From assembly GCA_037074765.1 (NCBI GenBank), contig JBAMDO010000043.1, positions 1-64,000 on the forward strand: a stretch of DNA of 64,000 bases, written 5' to 3'. The translations under genes and the position numbers were made by a program. This document shows positions 13,093 through 26,800 of the stretch, one piece after another; position 1 is the stretch's first letter; each line of letters opens with the position of its first letter. The notes under the pieces are model-generated. The model did not search any database. It saw only the letters and a program-made list of their open reading frames with translations, and had not been told where the DNA came from. The DNA is from Mansonella perstans. Taxonomy: Eukaryota > Nematoda > Chromadorea > Rhabditida > Onchocercidae.

Positions 13093-14757
13093 ATCTTTTT
13101 TTGATCTAGGCCCAAAAGATAACTGTGCAGTACTGGATGCTTCGACAGTTGTTCAAATTAAATAGTGAGTAATCATAAAGAAACTAAATCCAAAATTTCA
13201 CAAGTTATTTCGAAATTATCGTTTTTTCCATTCAGTCATTGCTAAATAAATTACCCACTAGTATCCACAACATTGGTAACGATTAAAATTCATCATTTCA
13301 TGTTCTCTAATAACTGAGATTTAATCTGTAAACTTAAAAAACATCTTCAATTCTATAAATATTTTGCAACTAACATATTTATAACTTACAGCCTACTAAT
13401 TAGATAAAGATAGCTAATTTGGAATTGTTGAAGTCAGTTAATTAATAGATATGTATTATACGAATAGTTAAAACCATTCTTATTGGAAAAATTTACCTTG
13501 CTCAGTTTAATTCATTTTATAAAGAAACAGATTAAAGAAAGAAATTATACAGCTCTGCTTATAATATACACTGCAGAACCAGCCCTAAGTTTAATTGATA
13601 TTAATTTACGTTTGATGCTTTCTTTTTATTATCAACCCTCATAACTTTTATTTGTTGTTCACAGTTGTGACATATATTTTTTAAGAATATTGCGGCTCTT
13701 ATAGCTTACTGCATCGTTCAAAATTAAGATTAGAACGCAAGTTGGGATGAAAATTGGTTCGGGGTTTGTTTCCTGCCTTCTTTTTTACATTCTCAACTTT
13801 CTTCCACAATATTGCATTTATCCTTTATCTTGTATAAATTATCGCTCATCCCCAACAGGAACCGGTCTTTTAATTCTAAATCGCAACAGTGCATCAGTAC
13901 GTCGTGCATTAGTGGCCATCAACCAGATGTGTCTTTTGACGATCTTCCAAGGTGATCTCTTTTTTCTGAAGCAGTCCACAAATGCACTCCGGTGCCGTAT
14001 TTGTATGTAACTCATGTATTTGATTGTTTGCCGAACATTTCAGCTTTCAAAGTGGGAACCAAATGTAGCCCACAAACAAAAAACCAGTTTCCTATGTTGT
14101 TTGCCAGACTGTGAATCAAAGTCCAAATTTTTTTATAATCATATAAAAAATGTACTCTAAACTTGAAATTTTGAGTAAACGAAAGTTAAACAATATGGTA
14201 TTTGGCTTAGTAAAATCTTATGCCTCACTATCTTCTGTAACAATTGAACTTTGGCAAGAGTGAACTTAAATTCATCTGCTAAAAATAGTTTCAATATTAT
14301 TTTTGTCCATTTTCATAGTAGGCAAACTAAATCAAAGTACTTTTATTCTCACTGAGTCTTGGCGCAAAATGTAATGGACGATCTTATTTATGATTTTATC
14401 GTTTTATATTTCCGAAGAAATAATCTACTTCAGATACGTGATAACTATAAGTTCATGATGCTAATTAATATTGAAAATTAAGTTGCCGATTAACGGATAG
14501 AGAAGATATGCATTTTATGCGTTTGGAATGGGAGTAGATAAAACTTTATAATCTTTTTTACATAAAACTAGAAGGAAAGGCTCGCATAAATTATTGGCAA
14601 AATATGTATATGAGTAGCTTCACTTATTAATAATAACAATAATTATACTAACAATAATAATAATAACAATAATAATAATAACAATAATAATAATAACAAT
14701 AATAATAATAACAATAATAATAATAACAATAATAATAATAACAATAATAATAATAAC

Positions 14758-14826
<69 letters not shown>

Positions 14827-15426
14827 TAAATAAATAGTACTACTCTGCAGTGCTCTTTCAAAAACTTCTAGTGCGAATGCTAGCAGGGAACATAGTATCA
14901 TTGATATTATAGAAATATATAAATGTCAAAGTGTAAGTATAAATCGTTTCATCTCACCTATACGAAAAAATTGACGTGAAATGTTTGCATAAAGGATGGG
15001 GAGAATGGATGTGCCAGGGACGGGGAATGAAATACGATGTGATCCTCTTGCGAAGACTAATATCAGTAATAAATGTATCGCCACAATAGCATGATGATAT
15101 CAGTCACTAGAAACATCACCTCAACAACATGACAACATCACTTTCTAGAAACGAACACTTTTAACACGGAGGAACGGAAGTTTTTTTTTCTCAGGTATTA
15201 TGAAACATAATTGTCAGTAGAAAAATGTAAAAACTTGAGCAGATCTCACTTCATATGAGTGACAGTAAATGGATCGTGAGATTAGAGATTCCTGATATAA
15301 ATTGATATTAGTAAGCAATTATTTATGAAAGCATTGCAGTTTAGTAGCTGAGGAAAAAGGAACGAAATGAAAAGTCAGAGAAGAAAAGCTCGTTTATGTT
15401 GTCAAGTTGTCTTTAAAAATTAACAA

Positions 15427-15460
<34 letters not shown>

Positions 15461-18400
15461 AAGGGTAAAGTCAGAACAGAAAGGAAATGTAGCGGATTAT
15501 TCTACAACAAATTGATAAATGTAATAATTATTAAATAAATTGTTTTGCTAATGTCAGTTTAATAACAATAATGATAATAATAATTTCTACCTCCGTATAC
15601 TTTTATCTTCAATATAATTCTAATAGTAATTTTATTTCTTTGCTCTTATTATAATTCTACTGCTTACTTTCAAAGCAATATATGTAGAGGTGCTAGCATA
15701 ACTGGATTTTTTATAAATATCTTTTTTCAAATGAAGCCAAGAATGGATATAATTTTATCGCTCTTAGTGATCTATTTGAAGAAGTTAATAAATAGTTGAG
15801 ATATAGGTATTATTTATATTAAAATAGTTTTATTGAATTATGTTATGAACCACCATGAGTATATATATTGTTTGTTTTAGATGAAAACGGTTTTTTATTA
15901 CAGTGAGGATTTTTCCAAGCAGTTCGTTTGATTTGGATTTTATTAGTAAAACATGTTCTAAAATGTTAATGAGAATTTACGAGACAGCAACAAATAAGAT
16001 TGATCGGCTTAATGTAGTATATGTAATTGGCTTGACTTTACTTTGTTACCACTAGACAAACCGACCATTTTTTGTAGATGACATTAATCTTACAAGAGTT
16101 TTTCTAACGTCGTAGCTTATTTTAAAAAGTTTGAAATATGTAACTTAAAATAACGGCACGTATAAACCAAAGTTCATTTAAATTCTTAATTGCCGGAATT
16201 CGTTTGCTGCTGAAAAACAAACTAATTTAACATATTTTTGAGACTATTTTGTACTCGGACTAATTTTTTTTGTTTGCAAGCTATTGCAAGCTCAAATACC
16301 ACTTATTTAGTTCCCATAGGGAATCTTTTCCATAGCATTTTCACCTCCTTTTTGACTTTTTTGCTTGAGTAATCATGTTTCATAAAGGATACGTGTAGGA
16401 AAATACAGGAAAGGAAAATGAGATTTTATTAATTAATGTCTACAAATTTAGCAAGATCAGATGAATTCATATGTAGTTTCAAAATTAGTACATAAGAACT
16501 GAATTTTTCTGCTGTACCTTGCACTTTTTTAAAACCATGTAAGAACATAATTCTGACCAAGATTTTTTACTTGAAGACGGTGACGTAGAAATGCAAATTT
16601 CTAGATTGTGAGTTTTATCACTAAATAGTTTGAATCATTACTGTTGCAGATGTTTGATTGTTTAGGTGATAATGCATTTAAAGTCCAAATGTTTAAATTA
16701 AAGTCCAAATGGCACAAATGTCTAAATCTTTGTTTTTTGTTCTGGATGAATTTGCTGAATTAATTCATTCGTAGAAATGAATCTCTATCTAAAATCAAAT
16801 TTAAAGTAGCATGAAATCGGATGATAAAGAAATTCAAGCTTTGATCAGTGCTATAAAATAGATATAAAATACATTAAAACATTAAAATACATCAATAAAT
16901 TATCACTGCTATATGTCACTTCGTCCTGAAAATATTAACGCCTTATACAAATGTTCGATGTTACAGATCAAAATATAAAATGACTAGAGTTAAACTGTAA
17001 AATTAGTGCTGGGTGCTTGAAGATTTAGGTTCAGAGGTTGCGTAGTATCTGGCATGAATCACCGCTATTGCTGAAGAATGCAAGCATGTGGACATAATTA
17101 TTCCCTTTGTATTGTTAACACCAATGCTTAAAGCTTGATGATTTGCAAAATATAAATAGTGTGAGTATAGTAGTGACAAATGAATAGGTGCAATCGTATT
17201 CAGTTTTCGAAGATATTTTTTGCTAATTACTTGCATAATGCTTAGGTACAAAGAAAGGTATCAACGATGAAATCTGATTCGCAACTGCTTTTCATTACAT
17301 AATGTACTCGTTTCCCTTTTTCACAATGATCAGTTCTTTTTTAAGTAGAATTAGCTAAGCTTTTTTCCTCATAGAAGCTTAATTGGCTGTCTTCACTTAA
17401 CTCAAAATATGAAATTAATCAAAATAGTGACAAATGATGTATTTTTTCAAATCCAAGGGCTGTTAATTGGAAAAGAAATTTTCAGACACGGACTGACGAA
17501 AAAAATTCCGAAGAAGTAGCAGGATTTCAAGTACTGTAATTTTTCTTGAAATAGCTGTCTTTCAAAATGAAATACCTGAATTATAAATTCTTCGAGCAAT
17601 CTTTAGGGGAAAACTGTCAATTTTAGAATTTTAGAATAATTTTTTTTTTAATATTGCTAACGTTGCAAATAGGAATAAGTAAGTTAGTGCCATAAGATGT
17701 CTCTTTACTCTTAAGACTTGAATCTCATAATTTGTTACAAATTCGTTGACTATTTTCGACAGAAACTTATGACAGGATGCCGACTTATTTTGTCCACTTA
17801 TAAGGTCGTTTTATTTTATATTGTATAAGCAATCCTGGCATAAACGTAATCATCTCTATATTGCCTTTATCACCACTTATTACTGAATCACACTCTATCT
17901 TATAACGGCTAAATTTCAGTGCATTTAAGTTATTATATCCTTTTAATTTGAAAGCAATATTCTTTTAATTTTAATCTCACTGTGTTCTCTAATCTTCAAG
18001 CATTAAAAAATAAACAGCAAAAATTTTCAAGGTTTCGTAAATTAAAAACTCTATGTTGTTTGAAAAGATCTCTCTGTGTTCATATGAAAATGGAAAATCC
18101 AAAGCTTTTAATAAGTATGCCTGAAAACCCTAAGCATCTCGCAAAATGTCAATTATCCCTTTTTAAAAAAATATTTAAAAAATTCGTTTTGCTAGTTCAG
18201 TTGTTCACAATTTTCAAACACTTTTTGGATGGTACTGAATTATTAAATGGTAATTATCATTGTGTAATAAGGGATATAGCCCAGATTTCCCGAGTTTGTG
18301 TCAAATTGTCGATTTTTATAGGACCATCCAAAATGGTCTGTTGTATTAAAACAAACAAATGTTGTGTTTGTGCTCTGTTTGTGCTTCAAACGGCCGTTTT

Positions 18401-21400
18401 CTGATTTTGATATTACGGTGCTCTTTTGTCCACAGCAAACAAGTTGATGTGAATCTTGAACACTTCAGTTTCAGTGCAACTGCTTATGAGACTGAAGGCG
18501 AATGGAATCTTCTGTACTCATAATCAGTCCAAATATTATCTAGTTCTGTCATTTCTATTATTTTGAACTGTGTTTTTTGTAAAATTCTCTATTAAACAAT
18601 GAAATTTCTTTTTTTTAGTTTGTTTAATGGTTTTTCGGATGGTCTGCATTCCAAATGGCTCAAGTTTTGAAGCCATCTATATTCCCTAGATATAATTTTT
18701 CATAATAAACAAATTTGGAAATCGCAGGTATATTACTTCTTGCATAGAATTGGAGACGACGGGTCCTTAGTGAGTTATTTCATTTATTTTGAACTGTTCT
18801 AATCAAAATATTAGAATCAAGTAAACTAAAAAAATCAGTTTTTATATTTAATAGTGTCACTGGTTCTAAATAAAATTTCAAGTGTTATCACAAATTAACA
18901 AATTTAGTGTGTTGCTCCGAAAAAGAATTATTTTGAGTGTTTAATTGTGCATTTGGCTCAGTGTATAACTTAAAAATGTAACCTTTCCGGATAGTTTAAG
19001 CCATAAAAGCCGCGAAACATTTAACTTTAGAACTCTGTTTGCTAAAGCAAGTATATTTCTTTTCTGAGATTAGTTTTCATCCCCACAGTTGAACTATACT
19101 GTTTATCAGTAGAGATTTAGTTGGAGTAAAATTATTGTAACAGACGTGATGTTCATAGTTAGATAGTTGATTACGTCCTTCAACGTATTCATCCCCGCCA
19201 TCTCAATGTTCATTCTCCCCGCCTTTCTTCACTGTCCCGAATAAATATTCTGATACTGTCCTTTAAAATCAGTCCTTGAACTCAGACAGAAAGGTCTGAC
19301 ACTTGACCTCTGCACCTGTCGCATCTATCGTATTCTTTATTTCTTTATCGATCTCTCTTTATCTTCGTATTTCAGCCTTTAATATCTTATTTTCTCGATA
19401 GCCTTTTATCGCTAAGACTAATGGATTTATTTTGTTGGAATTTGAACATTTTTAAACAAAAAATCTTATGAAAAGCTGTAGAAAATAAGATACGGTCTTG
19501 ACGATAATAAGGTGACAGTGCTTATATGACCACTTAATATAAACCGACCACCTGATCATGCTAACTTTGCGAAAACTGAGTGAAATTTGAGAATAAATGT
19601 ATTTTAACTGCTTTAAGTAGCTAATTAGTATGCATTTTTCAGCAGTAACAGTCCTTACAAGACAACTCGAGTAAATTATTCAAATATAAGTTATTAGTTT
19701 GATGGATGTGAATTGCGTGCAATCACTTTTCAATATTTGTTTTAAAAAAAAGAATATAACAATAATTACCAAATATGACATAAATGCAAATAAATTGGAT
19801 TAATTTACATAAGTGCTGCAATTCAAATGATATCAGGAAAGTTTTAGTTGTTCCAATTGAGAAATAATAATGATCGGAATGATAGATGCTATGAATCATA
19901 AGGAATTGGTTGCTTCTAAAAGCAAAATTTTGTTGGCTTTGAATTAAATTTTACGGCAGTTTATCAAGTGATATGTGAATCTGTTTGTCTGCCACGTAAT
20001 TTGTTTACTTTGTTAAGCGGGGAGAAGTGCTTAATAGCTGCGTGCTCTTTTTGTGAATGTGGTTCAAATGACATTGTGGACACTGCAGCATTATATTTGT
20101 TGTCCCTGTCTCTCCTAACCACCTGTTTATTTCTCAGTATCATACGTGAACTATCTATCATCATCTTTACGAACTACTGGTATCGTTATTCCGCTTTGAT
20201 ATTCTTTCTTTATGGTTTATTTTTAGCGTGTTATCGAATGTTTCTTATGGACCTCTACACTATTAAGCTCGCAAAAAGATTTATAAGTGATACAAAGGTT
20301 AAAAATACTGCTTTGGCTATAGATAACAGTCATAACAGTATCCAAACATTCTCGACACCTTTCCTTCTCTCTTAGGTAAAAGTGAAGAAAATTTTAAAGA
20401 GTAGACCCAGATTTTTTTGAATCAAGATCTTAAAATGAGACCTCTTTTGTAGTACCAAGTTACCTGGTCTTTTTCTTCAGAAACTTCTAACGAAGATATC
20501 TCTTTTAAAACACCGTAGTTGTTGTTTCTTAGCAACATCATTTGTTGCTAATCAACGAGAGAAAGCGCTATATGTTGTTTGGTCCTTTTTCGAGCATTTT
20601 TCATTCATTTGCAGTTCGAACTGACACACAGAGCGTTCTCTGAAATCATTCTTACCAAGTTACTTTTTTTTTGACTACCTCAGCATCATTTTAATAATCA
20701 TTTCAGTTGTCATCTCAAAGATCCCGAACAATATGTAGAATTTTTCAAATTTACCGAAAATAACAATAAGTCTGCTTGAGATTTGGATTCATCGCTGTCA
20801 GTGCGTGCTGTTTCTCTTAGAAAGGTAACTTGCCAAAAAATGACAGAACGAATCACTATCATCTGAACTGACCCAGCTGCTACCAATAGATATCGTCGAA
20901 ATTACATGCTCATTCATTCATATTCAAGCCACTTTCTACATGTCGAATATCACTACATGTCATATTGTTTTCCAAGAGCCTTTGGATAACAATCGCAAAC
21001 TTATTTTCAAGCTTTGTTTGTTTTAAATTATTTTAAATTCGCTTATTTTAAATTTGCTTTTGCTGTACGACTCTGCGAAGGCTTGGAAGATTTATAAACA
21101 AACTTCCGTATATTTGATATAGATTGGATAGTCCTACAGTTTGCAAAATTGAAAACGATTCAGAGCAGAATTATCGTTGAAATGATACTTAAGCTATATT
21201 TGACTCACTTATATCATGATTTCATTAAAGAAAAAATCATGTCCAGTGATCGAATTAACTTCATAATCTCATTTACAATTTCTGCAATAACCATTTTATC
21301 ATTGATATGAATAATTCCACTTTTATTTGAGCTTTATTTCAAAAGTTGCTTCGTTTTTTCAAGTTTCTGATATAAAAAGACCAAAAATTGCGAAAAGAAG

Positions 21401-22000
21401 TTATCTAAAGATTTATGAATGAGGATAAGAGTTGTTGCTGTTTCCGCGAAGTGGAAATAAACACTGGGGATAGAGATTAAACAATAATGGGTCACTGGAT
21501 TAAGTTCCGGTATTCTTTTTAATTAATCTAAAACTTTCTTTACTTCATTTTAAGCCTTTTAAAACAGCATTTACGGAAGAATAGGAGTGCATCGCAATGC
21601 TCAATAAATGAGCTCAAGAAAGCATTGTTTATTAGTGGTTGATAAGCGATATTTGGGCTAAGAAAACGGGGAACACACTATCGGCCGACGTTTAGCTCTC
21701 TTAATTCTTTATATCAGTTTCTGCCACAATTGACTAAAAATTGTTTCATGACTTGATATTTACATATCGTAAATTCATCTCTTCAATCTATATGATTTCC
21801 AGTGTTTTATTAATACAATTTATTTCATGTCTTATTCCTTACCAAGAGTCTTTTAACTAATAATGAAAGTTGTCGAAATGGAATGAACAATTTGCAAAAC
21901 ATTTTGTAACATAAATCATCATGCATCTTAGTTATCTGTAGCAAATGTCCCCCTTTTCTTTTTAACACGCCTTTCTCATGTAAGTGCCTAATTAACAAAG
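12720..22000. other. Non-coding stretch between triplet tract and receptor upstream region
   Basis: It holds A runs at 13057-13091 (35 A) and 15428-15458 (31 A) and the AAC/AAT array at 14.6-14.8 kb. One exon-shaped interval (13110-13164) has a good acceptor ('gatctag') and a good donor ('gtgagt'). Open frames at 17982-18404 (140 codons, non-ATG start), 17251-17003 (minus) and 19968-20375 (135 codons, two hydrophobic segments) have no recognisable domain. No gene is called. Confidence 0.45.
14648..14835. repeat. Compound AAC(AAT)4 higher-order array followed by (AAT)n
   Basis: From about 14.65 to 14.76 kb the unit is 15 bases (one AAC then four AAT triplets), repeated about seven times with almost no variation. 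It then becomes pure AAT to about 14.83 kb. A substituted triplet copied at fixed spacing indicates expansion of a 15-base unit, not simple slippage. The long poly-Ile and poly-Leu frames on the minus strand are artefacts of this array. Confidence 0.95.
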
Positions 22001-22075
22001 TAGCTCTTTAGTGCACAATTATTGTGAGCGAGCAGCAGCAGCAGCAATACTATTCAAACTAACCAAATACGTACA

Positions 22076-22183
22076 AGGTCAGACGATCGTAGTACAGTGT
22101 GCCTGATCTATGACCTTTGAGTTCACGACCTGTTATTCATCTTCATCACTTATGACAGCAAGGTTATTGGGCCGATCTGACCT
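22076..22183. promoter_or_regulatory. Cluster of nuclear-receptor half-sites
   Basis: Exact AGGTCA occurs at 22076-22081 (+), and TGACCT (AGGTCA on -) at 22111-22116 and 22178-22183. The middle one is part of a one-base-spaced direct repeat with TGAGTT (22118-22123). An AGTTCA/CGACCT inverted pair follows at 22120-22131. The cluster lies 1.5 kb upstream of the first recognised receptor exon. The motif matches are seen; regulatory use is inference. Confidence 0.35.
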
Positions 22184-22658
22184 TTCCAGTAACAGATCAT
22201 ATCAGCATCCACTTTAGTCGACTATCACTTTTGTCAGATATCGCCTGCTCACAATCTTTCACTGTTTAATTGCAAATGGGCAATAGATGGGAGTAGTATG
22301 ATGGGCTAGATTTAAAAATTTGTAGATGCAACTCAATTTTTTGATTTTACTTTTATTCTTTTACAAATTTTGATATGGGATTATTTTTGCAAATTTGCTT
22401 ATAATTGTATTTATAGCATCTTTAACGAGTGATTTTTCCTGTCCCACATTATGTATGTTGAGTTAACAAAATGCTGAAGACCGACATATCTCAGGGATAA
22501 TATTATATATATGTATAATATATACATATATATACGGACCCTAAGTACACATTTATGGAGGAAAGGAGGTGAAAGCAAAAGGAACGAAATGAGTCGTATT
22601 TGTCGAATGGGGTGAATCGGGTGACTGGTACGAGCGGTACTAAAGGAGTGTGAGTGTG

Positions 22659-22671
22659 CGGTCAAGGGTCA
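22659..22671 (+). promoter_or_regulatory. DR1-type nuclear-receptor element
   Basis: CGGTCA A GGGTCA: two half-sites one base apart, the DR1 arrangement that TR2/TR4 and other NR2 receptors bind. It is about 1.0 kb upstream of the first recognised receptor exon. Activity is untested. Confidence 0.35.
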
Positions 22672-22890
22672 AGCTGCCTCTGTCTGCCCTGTGCCCTCTC
22701 ATCTTCGCCCTCTTCCATTTACTCACTGACACCATCGATGACACTAGAGCTCACCACAAAATTAACCCTTCTGAAATTTGCTGATTTCAATTCGTTTTGT
22801 AGGAAATCTGATTTTTATTTTTTTTTTTTTTTTTACTTAGCAATTTGAAATTTATTTATTTTACTGAATTTTAAATATTCAAAATAGATC

Positions 22891-22980
22891 AAATATTCAA
22901 AATTTGGAACTATAATTTCAATATATTCAAAATTTGGAACTATAATTTCAATATATTCAAAATTTGGAACTATAATTTCA
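22891..22980. repeat. 30-bp tandem repeat, 3 copies
   Basis: Three adjacent 30-base copies (22891-22920, 22921-22950, 22951-22980) built around ATTCAAAATTTGGAACTATA. They are identical apart from one base near the start of the first copy. It is a recent local duplication in non-coding DNA 0.7 kb upstream of the receptor exons. Confidence 0.95.
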
Positions 22981-23685
22981 AGTGATTTCATCATTTCGAT
23001 TATACTGTTACCTTTGAGCTATTTGAAATAACAGAAACTGGAACTCCTCAAATAGGTAAAAGTATGAAGTTGTATTTGAGCAGTAGTATTAGGAATACTT
23101 TAGCGATATAGAGGTTTAGAGGAAACTTGTTTTGGGGTCACATGTAAATCTATAAATCAAGACCATAATAAGCATTAAAAAAAGAACTATCAATTTGTAA
23201 TAGCTATAAGCGAGCATATAATTGTATCTTAAAATGTGAAAATATCGTTGTTAATTTCGCCTAAACATACAACATTGGACAGAGAATGTTCTTTTCTATA
23301 ACTAACTATGCTTATTGAATAGCCATTCCAGTGAATTTTGCAAACGGCAAATCCTCCAGAATGTTGTGAAGCATTGAAATTAATGCGATTTACTTTCTCT
23401 GAATAAAAGAGATATAAAAGTTTGTAATTGCTCCAGAAGATATTTTGTTAGAGCTTATTTGGCCCAATAGAGCGTTGTTTGAACTGTTGGAAGTGCTGAC
23501 TTAGCTGAGCTTTCTAGTTAAGCGTTCTTTTTATTGCCCTGAAACGCGTGTTTTGAAAAAACACTGCGTACGTTAATATTTCATTAGCAAATTCATGTAT
23601 AATAAATAAACAGCAGAGATTCAACATCGAACGAATAATATCTAAATGGAAGCAGCGATAGCAAACACTGTGTGCTTTTTTTCAG

Positions 23686-23865
23686 GAAGATTTCATTAAA
23701 AATATTAAAGAGAGAGCGTTTCAGACCCTTGACGGAATTCCGACAGCAAATTCATCAAACACAGATCCGTTACCTTCACCAACGACGCCATCACCATCGC
23801 GAAGCTCCGAAACGTCAACTGTCGATACTGTTGCTTCCAGTGGTTTACTCAGACCTTACAAAAAG
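23686..23865 (+). CDS. nhr-41: Receptor exon 1 (first recognised), Ser/Pro-rich
   Basis: 60 codons, phase 0 in and out. The acceptor is a T-run plus CAG and the donor is AAAAAG|gttact. It encodes [13 protein letters not shown], then a [14 protein letters not shown] run and LLRPYKK. There is no Met, so it is not the initiator exon. Confidence 0.75.
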
Positions 23866-26800
23866 GTTACTATACCATAAAACAGTATGGATCAGACAGT
23901 TATTCTTTAGTAGTAATAATACATCAATTTCACTGCTGATTACTTTTCATTCAGAATCAATCGCATAAGAAAATAGTATTTCAGAGTGATAGTGCAATAC
24001 CGATACTAAGTGCATTCAGTGCAAGAACAACCAGTAATCCAGATCACCTGCAACCATCTGCTGTACCAGTTACTGCTTTCAGTCCACTATTGACCCCTGC
24101 AATGATGGCTGCACAAATCGGCTTGCTTAGTACTCCAAATACTCTTCTTTCAATGATGCAGGTTTGTTTTTTGACAATAAGTTTTACGGAATTTTCAGGA
24201 AGCTAACTGACAAAAGATTTGGAAAAACTTCATCATTTTCTAGGCAGCTACTGCGCAAAATTCCTTAATACATCATAATCGTTGCAATGAGAGGAACGGC
24301 CAAATAGTTCCCACAATGTTGCATCATTTGTCTGCACTACATAGCAGTCAGGTTCGTTTCATCACTGCAATTATTTCAAAAATAAATGCTTTCTTTTCCG
24401 TATTAAACAAAATGATTTGAAAAAGTTACACTTCTTTACGAAAATTTAGTTGTATGCTTATTATCCGATTTTCTTGCATATTAATCAGAAAAAAAGAGAA
24501 AGAAATGCATTTGTAGGCGGAATACTTTTTTTTGTGTTCATTAATATCTTATAAGTGATTTTATTGCTAAAATATCACGAAATTTGTTCATCCGGCATCT
24601 CTTCAAATATGCAAATAGTGTATTGGTTTTTTGATAGAAGAAAACTTGGGCGGTGTGGACTGCCAACTAGAACACTTTTATAATATCTTTTTCTTTATGT
24701 TAATAACCATATTTTTTTTTTGAAACGTATTCAATTTCTTAAACAAAAAAGTAATAATGCTTAAAAGGAACTGACTTATAAAAAAAAAAGAGCAATGGAC
24801 AATTAATTAAAACGTTTCATTATCCTAATTTTAATCTGCTTCATCTATTTTTTTGCTATTAAATGATTTCGACTCTGTAAGAAAATGTTGCAAGTTTTCG
24901 TACGAGACAGAGGCAGAAAGAATGATTTCAGAACAACAAAAGTATATAGGAAGATTTACTGAGAAAAAGGAAATATTCGAAAAAGTCGAACGGTTGAAAA
25001 CGGTTGAAATTAAATTTCATTATAGTAGAACATCGATTCTCAACAGTTAATGCTTCTGACCTGTACAAAAAATAGTCTACTTATCAAAAGTAGATTTTTT
25101 CAGCGAAAGTTTTGCTTCTTTCAAATTTGTCGGATGATTATTTTAAAATCTAATGAATCTAATCATTCCGAAACTTTGAAAAACTAGAGACTAACTGAGC
25201 ACTCAGCCAAAACTGTGTGAAGTCTAAAAATTGTATGTTCATTTCAGAAGCTACTTTATCTGCCATCACATCTCGTACTGCTCTCATAGTTTCTCACCCA
25301 TAACTTTTCTTTTATTTCAAAAACATATGTACATCTGCTACTGCATGAAGCTTTCCATTTCATTGAAACACTGCTCCGATCTTTGCTTTTCTTTGACATC
25401 TATCTACATGCTTCGGATGGAACAAACCGCTTCAATATCCCAGTTTTATACTGTTTTGCAAACTTGGAACATCTTGGAGAGTGCCAATTTAGGCTCGCAT
25501 ACCACTTTAAGAAATGGTTTTTGGAAATTAAGTGCAGGCCTTGTTTATTTTTATAGGATATTTGATTTTTCTGCTTGTAACTTCACTGCTGCTGTCTCAT
25601 GCTGCTGAAGTGCAAAGAAAACTGCGAGAAATTAAGGATTTGCAGAAATTTAGGATCAAAAAATTGCAAAATTGTTTTGCAATTATGTCAAAATTGCTAT
25701 AGCTAAAATTTAATACAATTTTCAGCTAATTAACTTCTAAATGTTGCAGTCAGGAATAAATAAAAATGGATATTGAATCTAAGGAATAACAATGAAGCAA
25801 AGAAATAGTTAATTGTTACAGTAAACAACGTATACAGAAATAATTCAAAAGTTAATAGCAAAAAAAAAAAAAAAAAAAAAAGTTACCAGAGATCAATACT
25901 TCCTAAAATATTTACCGATCATTTTAAGATGTGAAAAATTGAAAGGAAATGCACAATCTATATTGTTGTATACTCATTGAAGTATCCGTAATTTTGGTAT
26001 TTGATAAAAAAAAAAGTACATAGCATAGTTATGTAGATTACTTATTAGTGGGAAGTGAAATTTTTAAAGTAAGCTAAATGAATTAATATTAAATGAAAAG
26101 AAATTGATCAAAATTCATTTGGTTTAAATGTTTAGATCATTTTGAATGTTTAAATCGTTTAGATCATTTCTAAAGTTTAGATCATTTTTTGCTTAAAATG
26201 TTATGATCTAAAAAAAAAAAGGTAGATGGATAGCAAACAGTGGAGAGGGGTTAATTATATTTCTTACGATAAACATTCAGCGCATTTTAAATGAGTTACA
26301 GTAATAGCTGCTTTATCTTTTATGCATACCGCAATTTGTTGATATCCAAAAACTATCAGTGCGAGTAAAATCGTAAAGAGATATATGAGAAGGGTTTTAA
26401 TCATTCATTCTTTCATCTATTAAAGTGTATATATTTTCAATCAATATAGTCTAGAAAATGAGCCATATTGTATATATAGCCTTGGAAATGAGTGAAATCT
26501 TTTGACAGGTAGTAAAGGTCAACTAAATGCAGAAACAGAACATACGATAGATGATGATGATGATGATGACTTGGTTATGCGTTTAAAGCAAGGTCTCTTA
26601 TCTCACCCCCCCATAGACATACTTGTTCAAGGTTTTTAGGGTAAATAAGCTCAAAATATATAAACATTCAATTAGACTTACCTACTACTAAATCATTTGT
26701 TCAATTAAATTAGTATAGGGGGAATAAGAAACTTTCATATGAGAATTTTCATTCCGAAAGAAAAATAGGGGTGGGACCATAGACGGGAAAGAAGAATTAA

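Noticed and set aside
14620..14901. Open frames of poly-Ile / poly-Leu on the minus strand
   Set aside because: They are translations of the AAC/AAT microsatellite, not protein-coding.
17982..18404. 140-codon plus-strand open frame
   Set aside because: Begins with GTG, Lys/Phe-rich as expected of AT-rich DNA, no splice context or motif.
19968..20375. 135-codon plus-strand open frame with two hydrophobic stretches
   Set aside because: Also begins without ATG at the marked start, with no family resemblance. Hydrophobic stretches are common in T-rich random frames.
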